A stretch of 14,173 bases of DNA from JALYRV01 sp036675475 (GTDB lineage: Bacteria > Acidobacteriota > Vicinamibacteria > Vicinamibacterales > SCN-69-37): positions 1 to 14,173 of the forward strand of contig JAKFEY010000101.1 in NCBI GenBank assembly GCA_036675475.1, read 5' to 3'. The notes beneath the pieces were generated by a model that was not told where the DNA came from, ran no database searches, and was given only the letters and a program-made list of their open reading frames with translations. Made by a program: the position numbers and the translations under genes. Below are positions 1-7,017 of this stretch, in pieces. Positions within the stretch are counted from its first letter, which is position 1, and each line of letters starts with the position of its first letter.

Positions 1-1
1 C

Positions 2-343
2 GACAACCCCGAGGTCGGCGCGTCCGATCCCGCCCGCACCGCGGAGCTGCAGCCGAAGATCGTCGAAGCGATCAAGACCGTGTTCGACCCGGAAATTCCG
101 GTCGACATCTACGAGCTCGGCCTGATCTACGACATCTGGGCCGACGCCGACTCGAACGTCGCGGTCAAGATGACGCTGACCAGCCCCGCGTGTCCGTCCG
201 CGCAGCAGATTCCGAACGAGGTGCGCTGGAAGGTCAAGGCCATCGAGGGCGTGAAGGACTGCTCGGTGGATGTGGTGTGGGAGCCGACCTGGACGAAGGA
301 CCGCATGTCCGAGGTCGCGAAGATGCAGCTGGGGATGTGGTGA
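2..343 (+). CDS. sufT: SufT-like MIP18/DUF59 iron-sulfur assembly protein (5' partial)
   Basis: The frame is open from base 2 to the TGA at 341-343 and gives 113 residues with no start, so the N-terminus lies outside the window. The GTG at 80 is internal: upstream codons (reading LQPKIVEAIKT) match the usual first helix of the family. Visible signatures are FDPEIPVDIYELGLIYDI, the conserved cysteine in TSPACPSA, and the C-terminal DRMSEVAKMQLGMW typical of bacterial SufT. The family (MIP18/CIAO2-like, DUF59) acts in the cytoplasm in maturing or delivering Fe-S clusters. SufU follows after three bases, so the two are almost certainly co-transcribed as the end of a suf operon whose sufB/C/D/S genes would lie upstream (inference). 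Family assignment is firm; the precise step is not settled even for studied SufT proteins. Confidence 0.9.
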   Translation, partial: DNPEVGASDPARTAELQPKIVEAIKTVFDPEIPVDIYELGLIYDIWADADSNVAVKMTLTSPACPSAQQIPNEVRWKVKAIEGVKDCSVDVVWEPTWTKDRMSEVAKMQLGMW

Positions 344-346
344 GCG

Positions 347-796
347 GTGTCTGACCTCCGCGACCTCTATCAGGAGGTCATCCTCGACCACAACCGCCGC
401 CCGCGCAACTGGGGCGCGATCGAGTCGCCGGACCGCAAGGCCGACGGCTACAACCCGCTGTGCGGCGACAAGTTGAAGCTGACGCTGCGCATGGACGGCG
501 ATCGCATCGCGGACGTGAAATTCGAGGGATCGGGCTGCGCTATCTCGAAGGCGTCAGCCTCACTCATGACGGATCTCGTCAAGGGCAAGACCATGCCCGA
601 AGCGGAAGATCTCGTCGACAAGCTGCAGGCGATGGTGACCGCGCCGATGGACGCGCCCGAAGAGGACGCGTCGCTCGGCAAGCTCGCGGTGCTGTCGGGC
701 GTGCGTGAATTCCCGGCGCGCGTGAAGTGCGCGACGCTCGCGTGGCACACGCTGCGCGCCGCGCTCGAGGGCGAGGCGGCCGCGTCGACGGAGTAG
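347..796 (+). CDS. sufU: SufU iron-sulfur cluster scaffold / sulfur acceptor
   Basis: This 149-residue protein starts at GTG 347, three bases after the sufT stop. It has the SufU/IscU fold signatures: LYQEVILDHNRRPRNWG at the N-terminus, then YNPLCGD, FEGSGCAISKAS and RVKCATLAW. The metal-site residues of SufU are all present: Cys39, Asp41, Cys64 and Cys128. In Firmicutes, SufU accepts persulfide sulfur from SufS through a zinc-exchange mechanism and passes it to the SufBCD scaffold. The roughly 20-residue segment between the second and third cysteine (about residues 100-120), including PEEDASLGKLAVLSGV, is the SufU-type insertion that separates it from IscU. Length is normal. Ribosome binding is probably coupled to sufT. 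A cysteine desulfurase occurs 2.6 kb downstream but is a separate unit and is IscS-like, so the natural partner may be a SufS encoded upstream, outside the window. Confidence 0.93.
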   Translation: MSDLRDLYQEVILDHNRRPRNWGAIESPDRKADGYNPLCGDKLKLTLRMDGDRIADVKFEGSGCAISKASASLMTDLVKGKTMPEAEDLVDKLQAMVTAPMDAPEEDASLGKLAVLSGVREFPARVKCATLAWHTLRAALEGEAAASTE

Positions 797-802
797 TGGC
801 AA

Positions 803-859
803 GCCGGGGCTGAAGCCCCGGCCCACCGCCCGCGTGCCGGGACTGAAGTCCCGGCACGC
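803..859. repeat. Two tandem related palindromes (REP-like) between convergent genes
   Basis: Repeat 1 (803-822) has 8-bp perfect arms GCCGGGGC/GCCCCGGC around a TGAA loop. Repeat 2 (832-859) has 12-bp perfect arms GCGTGCCGGGAC/GTCCCGGCACGC around the same TGAA loop. They differ by a compensated pair in the stem (G-C in the first, A-T in the second), so pairing is preserved. They fill nearly all of the 66-bp gap between the sufU stop (796) and the stop of the minus-strand propeller gene (863). Either could act as a bidirectional transcription terminator or mRNA 3'-end stabiliser, but neither has a T tract. Similar GGGCTGAAGCCC elements are, from memory, scattered in Acidobacteriota and related genomes. 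Confidence 0.85.
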
Positions 860-862
860 CGC

Positions 863-3295
863 CTACCGCGTCTTCAGCAGGTCGATCACCCACATGCCGC
901 GGCCGTAGGTCGACGCCACGAGGATGTTGTCGCGGCCCTGCACCTGCAGGTCCGACACCTGCACCGACGGCAGCCCGCCGCCCAGCACTTCCCACCGCTT
1001 GCCCTGATCGCGGCTGATATAGACGCCGTGATCCGTGCCGACATACAGCGTGTTCGGATCGCGCGGATCCTCGCGGATGACATTCACCGGGCCCGCCGGG
1101 ATGTTCGCGACGATGCTCGTGAAGGTCTTGCCCGCATCGGTCGACTTCCAGATGTACGGCGCGAAGTCATCGTCCGACCGCCCCTGCTGCGTGACATACA
1201 CGACGTTGGCGTCGTGTCCGGAGGCAACGACGCGCGAAATCCAGCGCCGCACGGGAATGCGCTCGGTGAGCTCCGTCCACGTCTTGCCCAAGTCCGTCGT
1301 CACGTGCAGCTTGCCGTCGTCCGTGCCGGCGTAGAGCACGCTCGCGTTCTTCGGCGACTCCGCGAACGCGACGATCGTCTGGTAGGGGATGGCGCTCGAG
1401 TGCTTCGGCAGCATCTCTTCCTGGTCGTTGCGCGTCAGGTCGGGGCTGATCCGCGCCCATGAGTCGCCCTTGTTCGTCGAGCGGAACAGGTACTGATAGC
1501 CGGCGTAAATCACGCTGCCGTCGTGTACGGAGACCGCGATCGGCGCCATCCACTGCGCGCGAAGCTCGGCCTCGAGGTCGGTCAGCTTCGGCTGAATGTC
1601 GGTGACACCCGCCTGCCCGCGGCCACGGCCGCGGCCCGCCTGGCCGCCTGCGGCCGCCGCGGCCGCGCGCGCTTTCTCCTGTTCCGCGAGATCGGTGCGG
1701 CTGAAGTTTCCGTAGAAGCCGTGCGAGTAGACGATCTGGTTGTTCGGATCGATCGCGTGGTTCGAGCCTTCGCCACCCGGCGCGTTCTCCCAGCGCACGG
1801 CGGGAATCTTGTCGCGGCCTCCCGAGAGGATGATCTGGCCGCGGCGGCTGCCGTGATCCTGAATCGATCCGTACGCCCACGCCGGCGTGCTGTTGTCGAC
1901 CGCCACGTTGTAGAACTGCGCGCCCGCGGCGGTCACCGCGAACTTCCATGTCTTGCCGCCATCCTCGGTGTGATAGAACCCGCCGTCGTTCGTGTTGTAC
2001 ATCTTCAGCGGGTTCGCGGGGTCAATCCACAGGCCGTGATGATCGCCGTGCACGCGGCCGCCCGACTGATCGCCGACCACATTGGTGGCCGCGGGGCCAT
2101 TGACCCCCGAGAAGGTCTTGCCGCCGTCGACAGACTTGTTGAGCCCGAGGCCCATCGTGTAGACGACGTCTGGATTGGTCGGGTCCACGCGAATCTGGCC
2201 GAACACCCATCCGTAGGTGCCCGAGTGATTGATCATGTCGACCGCGTTGACCTGCTTCCACGTGGCGCCGCGATCGTCGCTCCGATAGATCTGCGCGGCC
2301 TTGATGCGCGCGTTCTCGATGGGGCGGCCGTACGCGTCGCGCTCGTTCGCCTGCGGCTCGCGGCCGATCTCGTAGCTGTCGACGAACGCATACAGAATGT
2401 TCGGGCTCGATCGCGCGATGTCGATGCCGATGCGGCCGCGATGCTCGGGCTTCGGCAGCCCGTTGCTCGCGTCGGTCCACGTCTTGCCGCCGTCGGTGGT
2501 CTTGACGATGCCGCCTTCGCGATAGCCAGGCTCCACGCGCGGGTCGCTCCACTTGCGGCGGATGCGCTGCCACAGCGACGCGTAGAGCACGTCAGGATTC
2601 GTGGGATCCATCACCAGATCGTTGGCACCGGTGCGCTCGCTCTTGTAATAGACCTTCGCCCACGACTTGCCGCCGTCGGTGGTCTTGAACACGCCGCGCT
2701 CGGCGTTGTCGGTCCAGCCGTGCCCGGTGGCCGCCACGTAGACGATGTCGGGATTGGTGGGGTGCACGATGATGCGCGCGATCGTGTGCGTTTCGGGCAG
2801 GCCCATGTGCTGCCACGTCTTGCCCGCGTCGGTCGACTTGTAGATGCCGACGCCCGCGAGCGACGCACGGAACAGGTTCGCTTCGCCCGTGCCGACCCAG
2901 ATGATGTCGGGATTCGACGGCGCGACCGCCACGTCGCCGATGCTCGTCGACGGCATGTGCTCGAAGATCGCGTTCCACGTGGCGCCGTTGTCGTCGCTCT
3001 TCCACACGCCGCTGGTGGCGTAGCCCACGATGATGCTGCGGCGGCCGGCCTTGTCGGCGATGGCCACGTCGGTGGCGCGCCCGCTCACGTTGGTGGGGCC
3101 GATGTACTGCCACGGCACGCCCGCGGTGGGCGACGCCTGCCGCATCTGGCGATAGGTGTCGTAGCCCTTGATCAGGGCAGCCGCGTCGAAGCGCGCCTGC
3201 TGGGCTGAAGCCGTGTACCCGGTGTATCCACCCGCGCTCACCGTGAGCGCGGCCGTCACCACCGCCAGTGTGAGCATCCGCGTCTGTCGCAACAT
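863..3295 (-). CDS. Secreted Asp-box (BNR / VPS10-sortilin-like) beta-propeller protein
   Basis: An 810-residue exported protein. Residues 1-31 form a signal peptide (MLRQTR, a hydrophobic stretch, then ASA|QQ). Eleven Asp-box motifs (S/T-x-D-x-G-x-x-W/F) are visible, for example SDDNGATW, STDAGKTW, TTDGGKSW, SVDGGKTF, STNKGDSW and SRDQGKRW, each at a blade tip. This fits two seven-bladed propellers like those of VPS10/sortilin and BNR glycoside-hydrolase-like proteins. A HGDHHGLWIDP segment sits mid-protein. Around residue 550 lies an Ala run followed by a Gly-Arg run (GGQAGRGRGRGQAG), a low-complexity insert between propellers. No sialidase catalytic set is evident, so enzymatic activity should not be assumed; binding or a peptidase-associated role is equally possible. 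An SD-like GGAGG (3306-3310) lies 10 nt upstream of the ATG. It is monocistronic and convergent with sufU. Confidence 0.88.
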   Translation of the reverse strand: MLRQTRMLTLAVVTAALTVSAGGYTGYTASAQQARFDAAALIKGYDTYRQMRQASPTAGVPWQYIGPTNVSGRATDVAIADKAGRRSIIVGYATSGVWKSDDNGATWNAIFEHMPSTSIGDVAVAPSNPDIIWVGTGEANLFRASLAGVGIYKSTDAGKTWQHMGLPETHTIARIIVHPTNPDIVYVAATGHGWTDNAERGVFKTTDGGKSWAKVYYKSERTGANDLVMDPTNPDVLYASLWQRIRRKWSDPRVEPGYREGGIVKTTDGGKTWTDASNGLPKPEHRGRIGIDIARSSPNILYAFVDSYEIGREPQANERDAYGRPIENARIKAAQIYRSDDRGATWKQVNAVDMINHSGTYGWVFGQIRVDPTNPDVVYTMGLGLNKSVDGGKTFSGVNGPAATNVVGDQSGGRVHGDHHGLWIDPANPLKMYNTNDGGFYHTEDGGKTWKFAVTAAGAQFYNVAVDNSTPAWAYGSIQDHGSRRGQIILSGGRDKIPAVRWENAPGGEGSNHAIDPNNQIVYSHGFYGNFSRTDLAEQEKARAAAAAAGGQAGRGRGRGQAGVTDIQPKLTDLEAELRAQWMAPIAVSVHDGSVIYAGYQYLFRSTNKGDSWARISPDLTRNDQEEMLPKHSSAIPYQTIVAFAESPKNASVLYAGTDDGKLHVTTDLGKTWTELTERIPVRRWISRVVASGHDANVVYVTQQGRSDDDFAPYIWKSTDAGKTFTSIVANIPAGPVNVIREDPRDPNTLYVGTDHGVYISRDQGKRWEVLGGGLPSVQVSDLQVQGRDNILVASTYGRGMWVIDLLKTR

Positions 3296-3340
3296 CTGGT
3301 TCCTGCCTCCGAAGAGAACTACGCCGGGACGAGCCCCTGC

Positions 3341-3360
3341 GTTGACGTGAGATAATCAAC
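3341..3360. promoter_or_regulatory. Candidate promoter/operator between divergent genes
   Basis: The 95-bp gap between the minus-strand propeller gene and the desulfurase contains GTTGA (3341-3345) and its inverted copy TCAAC (3356-3360) around a relatively AT-rich centre. GATAAT at 3351-3356 resembles a -10 box for the desulfurase. TTGACG at 3342-3347 looks like a -35 box but is only 3 bp from GATAAT, so the two cannot serve one promoter together. An operator overlapping a -10 box is possible. This is pattern evidence only. Confidence 0.3.
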
Positions 3361-3385
3361 CCGGACGGCCCGTTGTGCCGTCCGG
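3361..3385 (+). promoter_or_regulatory. Leader hairpin immediately upstream of the cysteine desulfurase start
   Basis: CCGGACGGC (3361-3369) and GCCGTCCGG (3377-3385) are perfect 9-bp inverted arms around a 7-nt loop CCGTTGT. The hairpin ends five bases before the GTG start at 3391 and begins about 5 bp after the GATAAT box, so it could form the extreme 5' end of the transcript. No Shine-Dalgarno sequence is visible between it and the start. Possible roles are 5'-end protection or translational control; no regulator can be named. Confidence 0.5.
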
Positions 3386-3390
3386 CCATC

Positions 3391-4581
3391 GTGAAGACGC
3401 CAATTTACCTCGATTACCACGCGACCACGCCTGTCGACCGGCGCGTGCTCGACGTCATGCTGCCGTACTTCCTGGATTGCTTCGGCAACCCGGCGAGCTC
3501 GACGCACGAGTGGGGTTGGAAGGCGCAGGAGGCGGTCGAGGACGCGCGCCGCAAGCTCGCGGGGCTTATCGGCGCAACGGCCCGCGAGATCATCTTCACC
3601 AGCGGCGCCACCGAGTCCAACAACCTCGCCATCCGCGGCTGCGCGGAGATCAAGGACACGGGCCGCACCGAAATCGTGACATCCGCCATCGAGCACAAAT
3701 CGGTGCTCGAGAGCTGTAAACGCCTCGAGCACTCCGGCTGGAAAGTCACCTGCCTTCCCATTACCCCCGACGGCATCATCGACCTCACCGCAGCCCAGGC
3801 CGCCATCACCGACCGCACGCTGCTGGTCAGCGTCATGTTCGCCAACAACGAAATCGGCACGCTGCAGCCGCTGTACGAGCTGTCGCAGCTCGCGCACGCG
3901 CGCGGCGCGCTCGTGCACAGCGACGCGGCGCAGGCCGCCGGCAAGGTGCCCATCGACGTCAACGCCCTCGGCCTCGATCTGCTGTCGATGACGGCGCACA
4001 AGATGTACGGCCCCAAGGGCTGCGGCGCGCTCTACGTGAAGCGCAAGCTCGCGCTCTGCCCGATCATCGAAGGCGGCGGCCAGGAGCGCGGCGTGCGCTC
4101 CGGCACCCTCAACGTCCCCGGCATCGTCGGCTTCGGCGAGGCGGCGCGGCTGTGCAAGCAGGAGATGGGCGAGGAGGCAACGCGCACGAAGCGGCTGCGC
4201 CAGCGGCTGCTCGAGGGGCTGCAGGCGAACCTGGATGGCGTGCGCGTCAACGGCACGCTCGACGAGCGGTTGCCGCAGAACCTGCACGTGAGCTTCGAGA
4301 ATGTCGACAGCGAAGAGCTGATCGTGGGCATCGGCGACATTGCCGTGTCAGCGGGATCGGCGTGCCAGTCGGGCAAGGGCGGCGTGTCGCACGTGCTGCA
4401 GGCGCTCTATCGCGGCCACGCGCCGCATGCCGCGGCGGTGCGGTTCGGCCTCGGCCGCTACACCACGGACGAAGAGATCGACTACACGATCAACAAGTTC
4501 AGTGCTGTGGTGCGGCACCTTCGTCCGCCGGTGGCGCGTCCATCCGGCCAATCTCTCCAGCCCGCCCAAGGGCGTTCCTGA
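3391..4581 (+). CDS. iscS: Cysteine desulfurase, IscS/NifS class I
   Basis: A 396-residue PLP enzyme that takes sulfur from L-cysteine as a protein persulfide, leaving alanine. The first residues MKTPIYLDYHATTPVD are the standard family start, which favours GTG 3391 over a TTG at 3373 that would add six residues within the upstream hairpin. Key residues are present: His102 (AIEHKS), Asp178 (VHSDAAQ), PLP-lysine Lys204 (TAHKMYGPKG) and active-site Cys325 (SAGSACQSGKGG) in the long loop typical of class I enzymes. The C-terminus is RFGLGRYTTDEEIDY followed by a proline-rich tail (RPPVARPSGQ and beyond) encoded in sequence that also codes, on the other strand, for the end of the antiporter; the overlap is 83 bp. 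No iscU, iscA or mnmA follows, so the sulfur acceptor is not shown here. SufU at 347-796 is one candidate; tRNA thiolation is another (inference). Confidence 0.93.
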   Translation: MKTPIYLDYHATTPVDRRVLDVMLPYFLDCFGNPASSTHEWGWKAQEAVEDARRKLAGLIGATAREIIFTSGATESNNLAIRGCAEIKDTGRTEIVTSAIEHKSVLESCKRLEHSGWKVTCLPITPDGIIDLTAAQAAITDRTLLVSVMFANNEIGTLQPLYELSQLAHARGALVHSDAAQAAGKVPIDVNALGLDLLSMTAHKMYGPKGCGALYVKRKLALCPIIEGGGQERGVRSGTLNVPGIVGFGEAARLCKQEMGEEATRTKRLRQRLLEGLQANLDGVRVNGTLDERLPQNLHVSFENVDSEELIVGIGDIAVSAGSACQSGKGGVSHVLQALYRGHAPHAAAVRFGLGRYTTDEEIDYTINKFSAVVRHLRPPVARPSGQSLQPAQGRS

Positions 4582-5818
4582 GCAGCACCGGCCCGACGAG
4601 CTGATTGATCGCAATCAGCGACACCATGAGCGTCTGAAACGGCGCGCCCCACTCCGGAAATTCCTGCGCGGCAATCAGCGTCAGGCCCAGCGTGACCCCG
4701 GCCTGCGAGACCAGCGCCATCCACAGCATGTTGCTGACCGGCGGCGTCTGTCCGGACAGGCGCGATCCCATCGCCGCGCCGGCATACGCCAGCGCGCCGC
4801 GCAGTGCCGCAATGATCAGCGCGACGATGCCGATGGTTTCGAGCGCGTCGATCTGCAGCGAGGCGCCGGCCGCCACGAAGAAGATGACGAGCACCGGCAG
4901 AGCCCCGCGCTCGACGGCCTGCTTGAGGGTGTCGCCGTGTGGCGGCGCCACGTTTTCGACGACGAGGCCGGCCGCCAGGGCGGCCAGGACGGGCTCGAAG
5001 TGCAGCGCGCGCGCCGCGACGCTCAGCAGCGTGCACACGCCCACGAGAACGAGCGTGACTTCGCGGCCCACGGCGCGCAGGTACATCGAGAAGAGCGCGC
5101 CGATGATGGCGCCGAAGGCGAGCGAGCCCACGATCTCCCACGACGCGCTGGCCAGCAGCCCGACTTCCTGGGTGCCGCCGGCGACGAAGCGCACGGCCTC
5201 CATCGCGGCCGTGAACATGAGGATCAGCACCAGGTCGGCGAGGATCACGACCGCCAGCGACGTTTCGGTGAAGATGCCGGCCGAGCGGCTTTCGGCCACG
5301 ACGGCAATCGTCACGGTCGGCGAGAAGCTGGCGACCACGGCCGTGAGCAGGAACGCGAGAGCGGCCCGCACGGCGGGCGGCGCGTCGGGCGCGATGGGCA
5401 GCCACGGCCACGCGATCCAGAAGATGGCGAACAGCGCGACGTAGAGCGTGCCGAGAATGACGCCGCTGAGCCGCGTGATCGCGGCCAGCCGCGGGCGCAG
5501 CCGCGCGACGTTGATCTCGAGGCCGGCGATGAACGCGATCAGGGCGACGGCGAGGCCGTTGAACAGCTGCAGCTCGCGCGCCATTGGCCGGTTGATGATG
5601 TTGAGCAGGTAGGGACCGCACACCAGCCCGAACAGCAGATAGCCCGTGACCTTGGGCAGGCCGAAGCGCTCGAGCAGCGCGCCGGCGAGATAGGCGGCAA
5701 TGAGCGTAATGCCCAGCGCGAGGCCGGTGATGCGCAGCGGCGCCCCTTCGGGCGCGTCGAGGCCGCCGACCCACCACGCAAGCGCCAGGATCAGTCCGAG
5801 CGCGGCAATGCGTCTCAC
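4499..5818 (-). CDS. CPA2-family cation:proton antiporter (KefB-like membrane domain)
   Basis: A 439-residue integral inner-membrane protein with roughly 12 hydrophobic segments and no C-terminal Rossmann (TrkA-N) domain. Family landmarks are an N-terminal ALLERFGLPKVTGYLLFGLVCGP helix pair, GLAVALIAFIAGLEI, the discontinuous-helix region TAVVASFSPTVTIAVVAES, and an Asp in the next helix (VVILADLVLIL) at the place of the ion-binding aspartate. Later come EPVLAALAAGLVVENV and LPVLVIFFVAAGASLQID, as in Kef/NhaA-like exchangers. The start is GTG 5818, whose GTGA overlaps the upstream stop by 4 nt; codons further upstream are only a shadow of the preceding gene. The last 83 bp overlap the desulfurase tail to tail. 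It is the third and last gene of a coupled operon. The ion exchanged (Na+ or K+ for H+) cannot be read from the sequence. Confidence 0.85.
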   Translation of the reverse strand: MRRIAALGLILALAWWVGGLDAPEGAPLRITGLALGITLIAAYLAGALLERFGLPKVTGYLLFGLVCGPYLLNIINRPMARELQLFNGLAVALIAFIAGLEINVARLRPRLAAITRLSGVILGTLYVALFAIFWIAWPWLPIAPDAPPAVRAALAFLLTAVVASFSPTVTIAVVAESRSAGIFTETSLAVVILADLVLILMFTAAMEAVRFVAGGTQEVGLLASASWEIVGSLAFGAIIGALFSMYLRAVGREVTLVLVGVCTLLSVAARALHFEPVLAALAAGLVVENVAPPHGDTLKQAVERGALPVLVIFFVAAGASLQIDALETIGIVALIIAALRGALAYAGAAMGSRLSGQTPPVSNMLWMALVSQAGVTLGLTLIAAQEFPEWGAPFQTLMVSLIAINQLVGPVLLRNALGRAGEIGRMDAPPADEGAAPQH

Positions 5819-7017
5819 GCGGCTTCGGCCTCCGCGGGGGGCGCCGGAAACAGCAGCAGCGCGATCACTTCCGACAGCACGGTGCCGGCGGCGGTCACGC
5901 TGACGATGATCTGCCCGGTCTCGGGCGGCAGCGCCAGCATGAACGTCAGCGAGAAGCCGACGCCGATCACGCCCGGTGGCACGAGGTAGCCGGCGAGGTC
6001 TCCCGGACGCATCGACGGCAGCAGCGGCCGCGCGGCATAGGCGCCAATCATCTTGCCGACGAGCCGGAACAGCACATACGGCGCGAGCAGCCACAACGCG
6101 GCCGCGGCCGGCACGAAGAACGCGCCGGCGGTCAGCAGCAGCAGCGCCACCAGCGGGTGCTGCAGGTTCTGGGCGTCGCGCGCGAGAATCTCATCCGCGC
6201 GTCCGGGCAGCGCCGTCCAAAGCACGCCGGCGACCAGTCCGGCCGCCAGCGACGAGGTCATCAGATAAGCCGACGCGCCGCCGAGCATGGCGACCGCGCC
6301 GAGCGCAAGCAGGCCGCGCTCCGATTCGAGCGCCGTGTGCTCAAAGAGCAGCAGGCCCGCGATGGCCACGACGCCGCCGATCACGAGCGGCGCGAAGTAC
6401 AGCACCCACGACACGGGGCCGTACGTGCCGCGGATGAAGACGAGCAGGATCGCGCCGGCGACGATCAGGAGCAGGTCGTCGAAATCGGCCACGCGCGCGG
6501 CAGCGCGCGCGCGCTCATCGTGGCGGGGATCGGCCCCGTGCGCGGCAGACGCGGCGGCCGTGACGGCCAGGCACAGCGCCACGAGCATCGGCGCGACGCC
6601 CACCGGCACCTGCGACCGCGTGATCGTGAACCACAGCGCGAACGCGACCACCGCCATGGTCAGCGCGCATTCGACGTTGCCGGCGATGATGAGCCGGAAC
6701 CGGCGAATCTCTTTGGTCAGGGCACGGCCGACGAAAATGCCCAGCAGCGCGAGGGCCAGCGACACGCCGACCTGCAGGTGCGCGAGCACGTCGATCGAGA
6801 GGATGTTGGCGGCATTGGGGCCAAGGAGGTATCCCGCCGGCACGAGCACGATCGCAGGCGCGATGCCGGGCCGGAGGCCGAATGCGGCGCGGCGCTGCAG
6901 CAGCGGCACGAACCGCTCGAGGCCGAGGCGGACGATCAGCGGCTGCGCGGGAATGCCGAGCTGCGCGTCGAGCGGGTCGGCGCCGCCGAGCTCACGCGAC
7001 TGCAGATGCCGCCTCAT
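5815..7017 (-). CDS. Divergent CPA2-type cation:proton antiporter-like membrane protein
   Basis: A 400-residue polytopic membrane protein with about 11-12 hydrophobic segments after a roughly 45-residue polar N-terminus. It is clearly a distant paralogue of the next gene. AGYLLGPNAANIL resembles the first re-entrant motif, GVSLALALLGIFVGRAL the second helix, LCLAVTAAASAAHGADP the discontinuous helix, and DFDDLLLIVAGAILL the following helix with its acidic pair at the ion site. LQHPLVALLLLTAGAFFVP and GYLVPPGVIGVGFSL match later CPA2 helices. The N-terminus lacks the usual hydrophobic helix, and sequence identity to the neighbour is low by eye, so the two are not a recent duplication. Its ATG overlaps the upstream stop as ATGA (7014-7017), and its stop overlaps the next start as GTGA. 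It could be a partner subunit, a sensor, or an independent exchanger. Confidence 0.75.
   Translation of the reverse strand: MRRHLQSRELGGADPLDAQLGIPAQPLIVRLGLERFVPLLQRRAAFGLRPGIAPAIVLVPAGYLLGPNAANILSIDVLAHLQVGVSLALALLGIFVGRALTKEIRRFRLIIAGNVECALTMAVVAFALWFTITRSQVPVGVAPMLVALCLAVTAAASAAHGADPRHDERARAAARVADFDDLLLIVAGAILLVFIRGTYGPVSWVLYFAPLVIGGVVAIAGLLLFEHTALESERGLLALGAVAMLGGASAYLMTSSLAAGLVAGVLWTALPGRADEILARDAQNLQHPLVALLLLTAGAFFVPAAAALWLLAPYVLFRLVGKMIGAYAARPLLPSMRPGDLAGYLVPPGVIGVGFSLTFMLALPPETGQIIVSVTAAGTVLSEVIALLLFPAPPAEAEAA

Noticed and set aside
803..859. CRISPR-like repeats
   Set aside because: Only two non-identical palindromes, with no regularly sized spacers and no cas genes.
1523..3208. Long plus-strand open frame (561 codons) opposite the propeller gene
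   Set aside because: It lies antisense to a convincing Asp-box protein, has an Arg/Val/Asp-rich composition typical of a GC-rich shadow frame, and shows no domain motif.
3342..3356. TTGACG and GATAAT as a sigma-70 promoter pair
   Set aside because: They are separated by 3 bp, whereas about 17 bp is needed.
4340..5989. Long plus-strand open frame (549 codons) opposite the antiporter
   Set aside because: Its Arg/Gln/Asp/Glu-rich composition without any recognisable motif is the expected antisense image of a hydrophobic membrane protein.
5819..6094. N-terminal extension of the KefB-like antiporter to a start at 6094
   Set aside because: The extra 92 residues are Arg-rich and out of frame with the well-supported upstream antiporter-like gene; GTG 5818 with a GTGA overlap fits the operon style.
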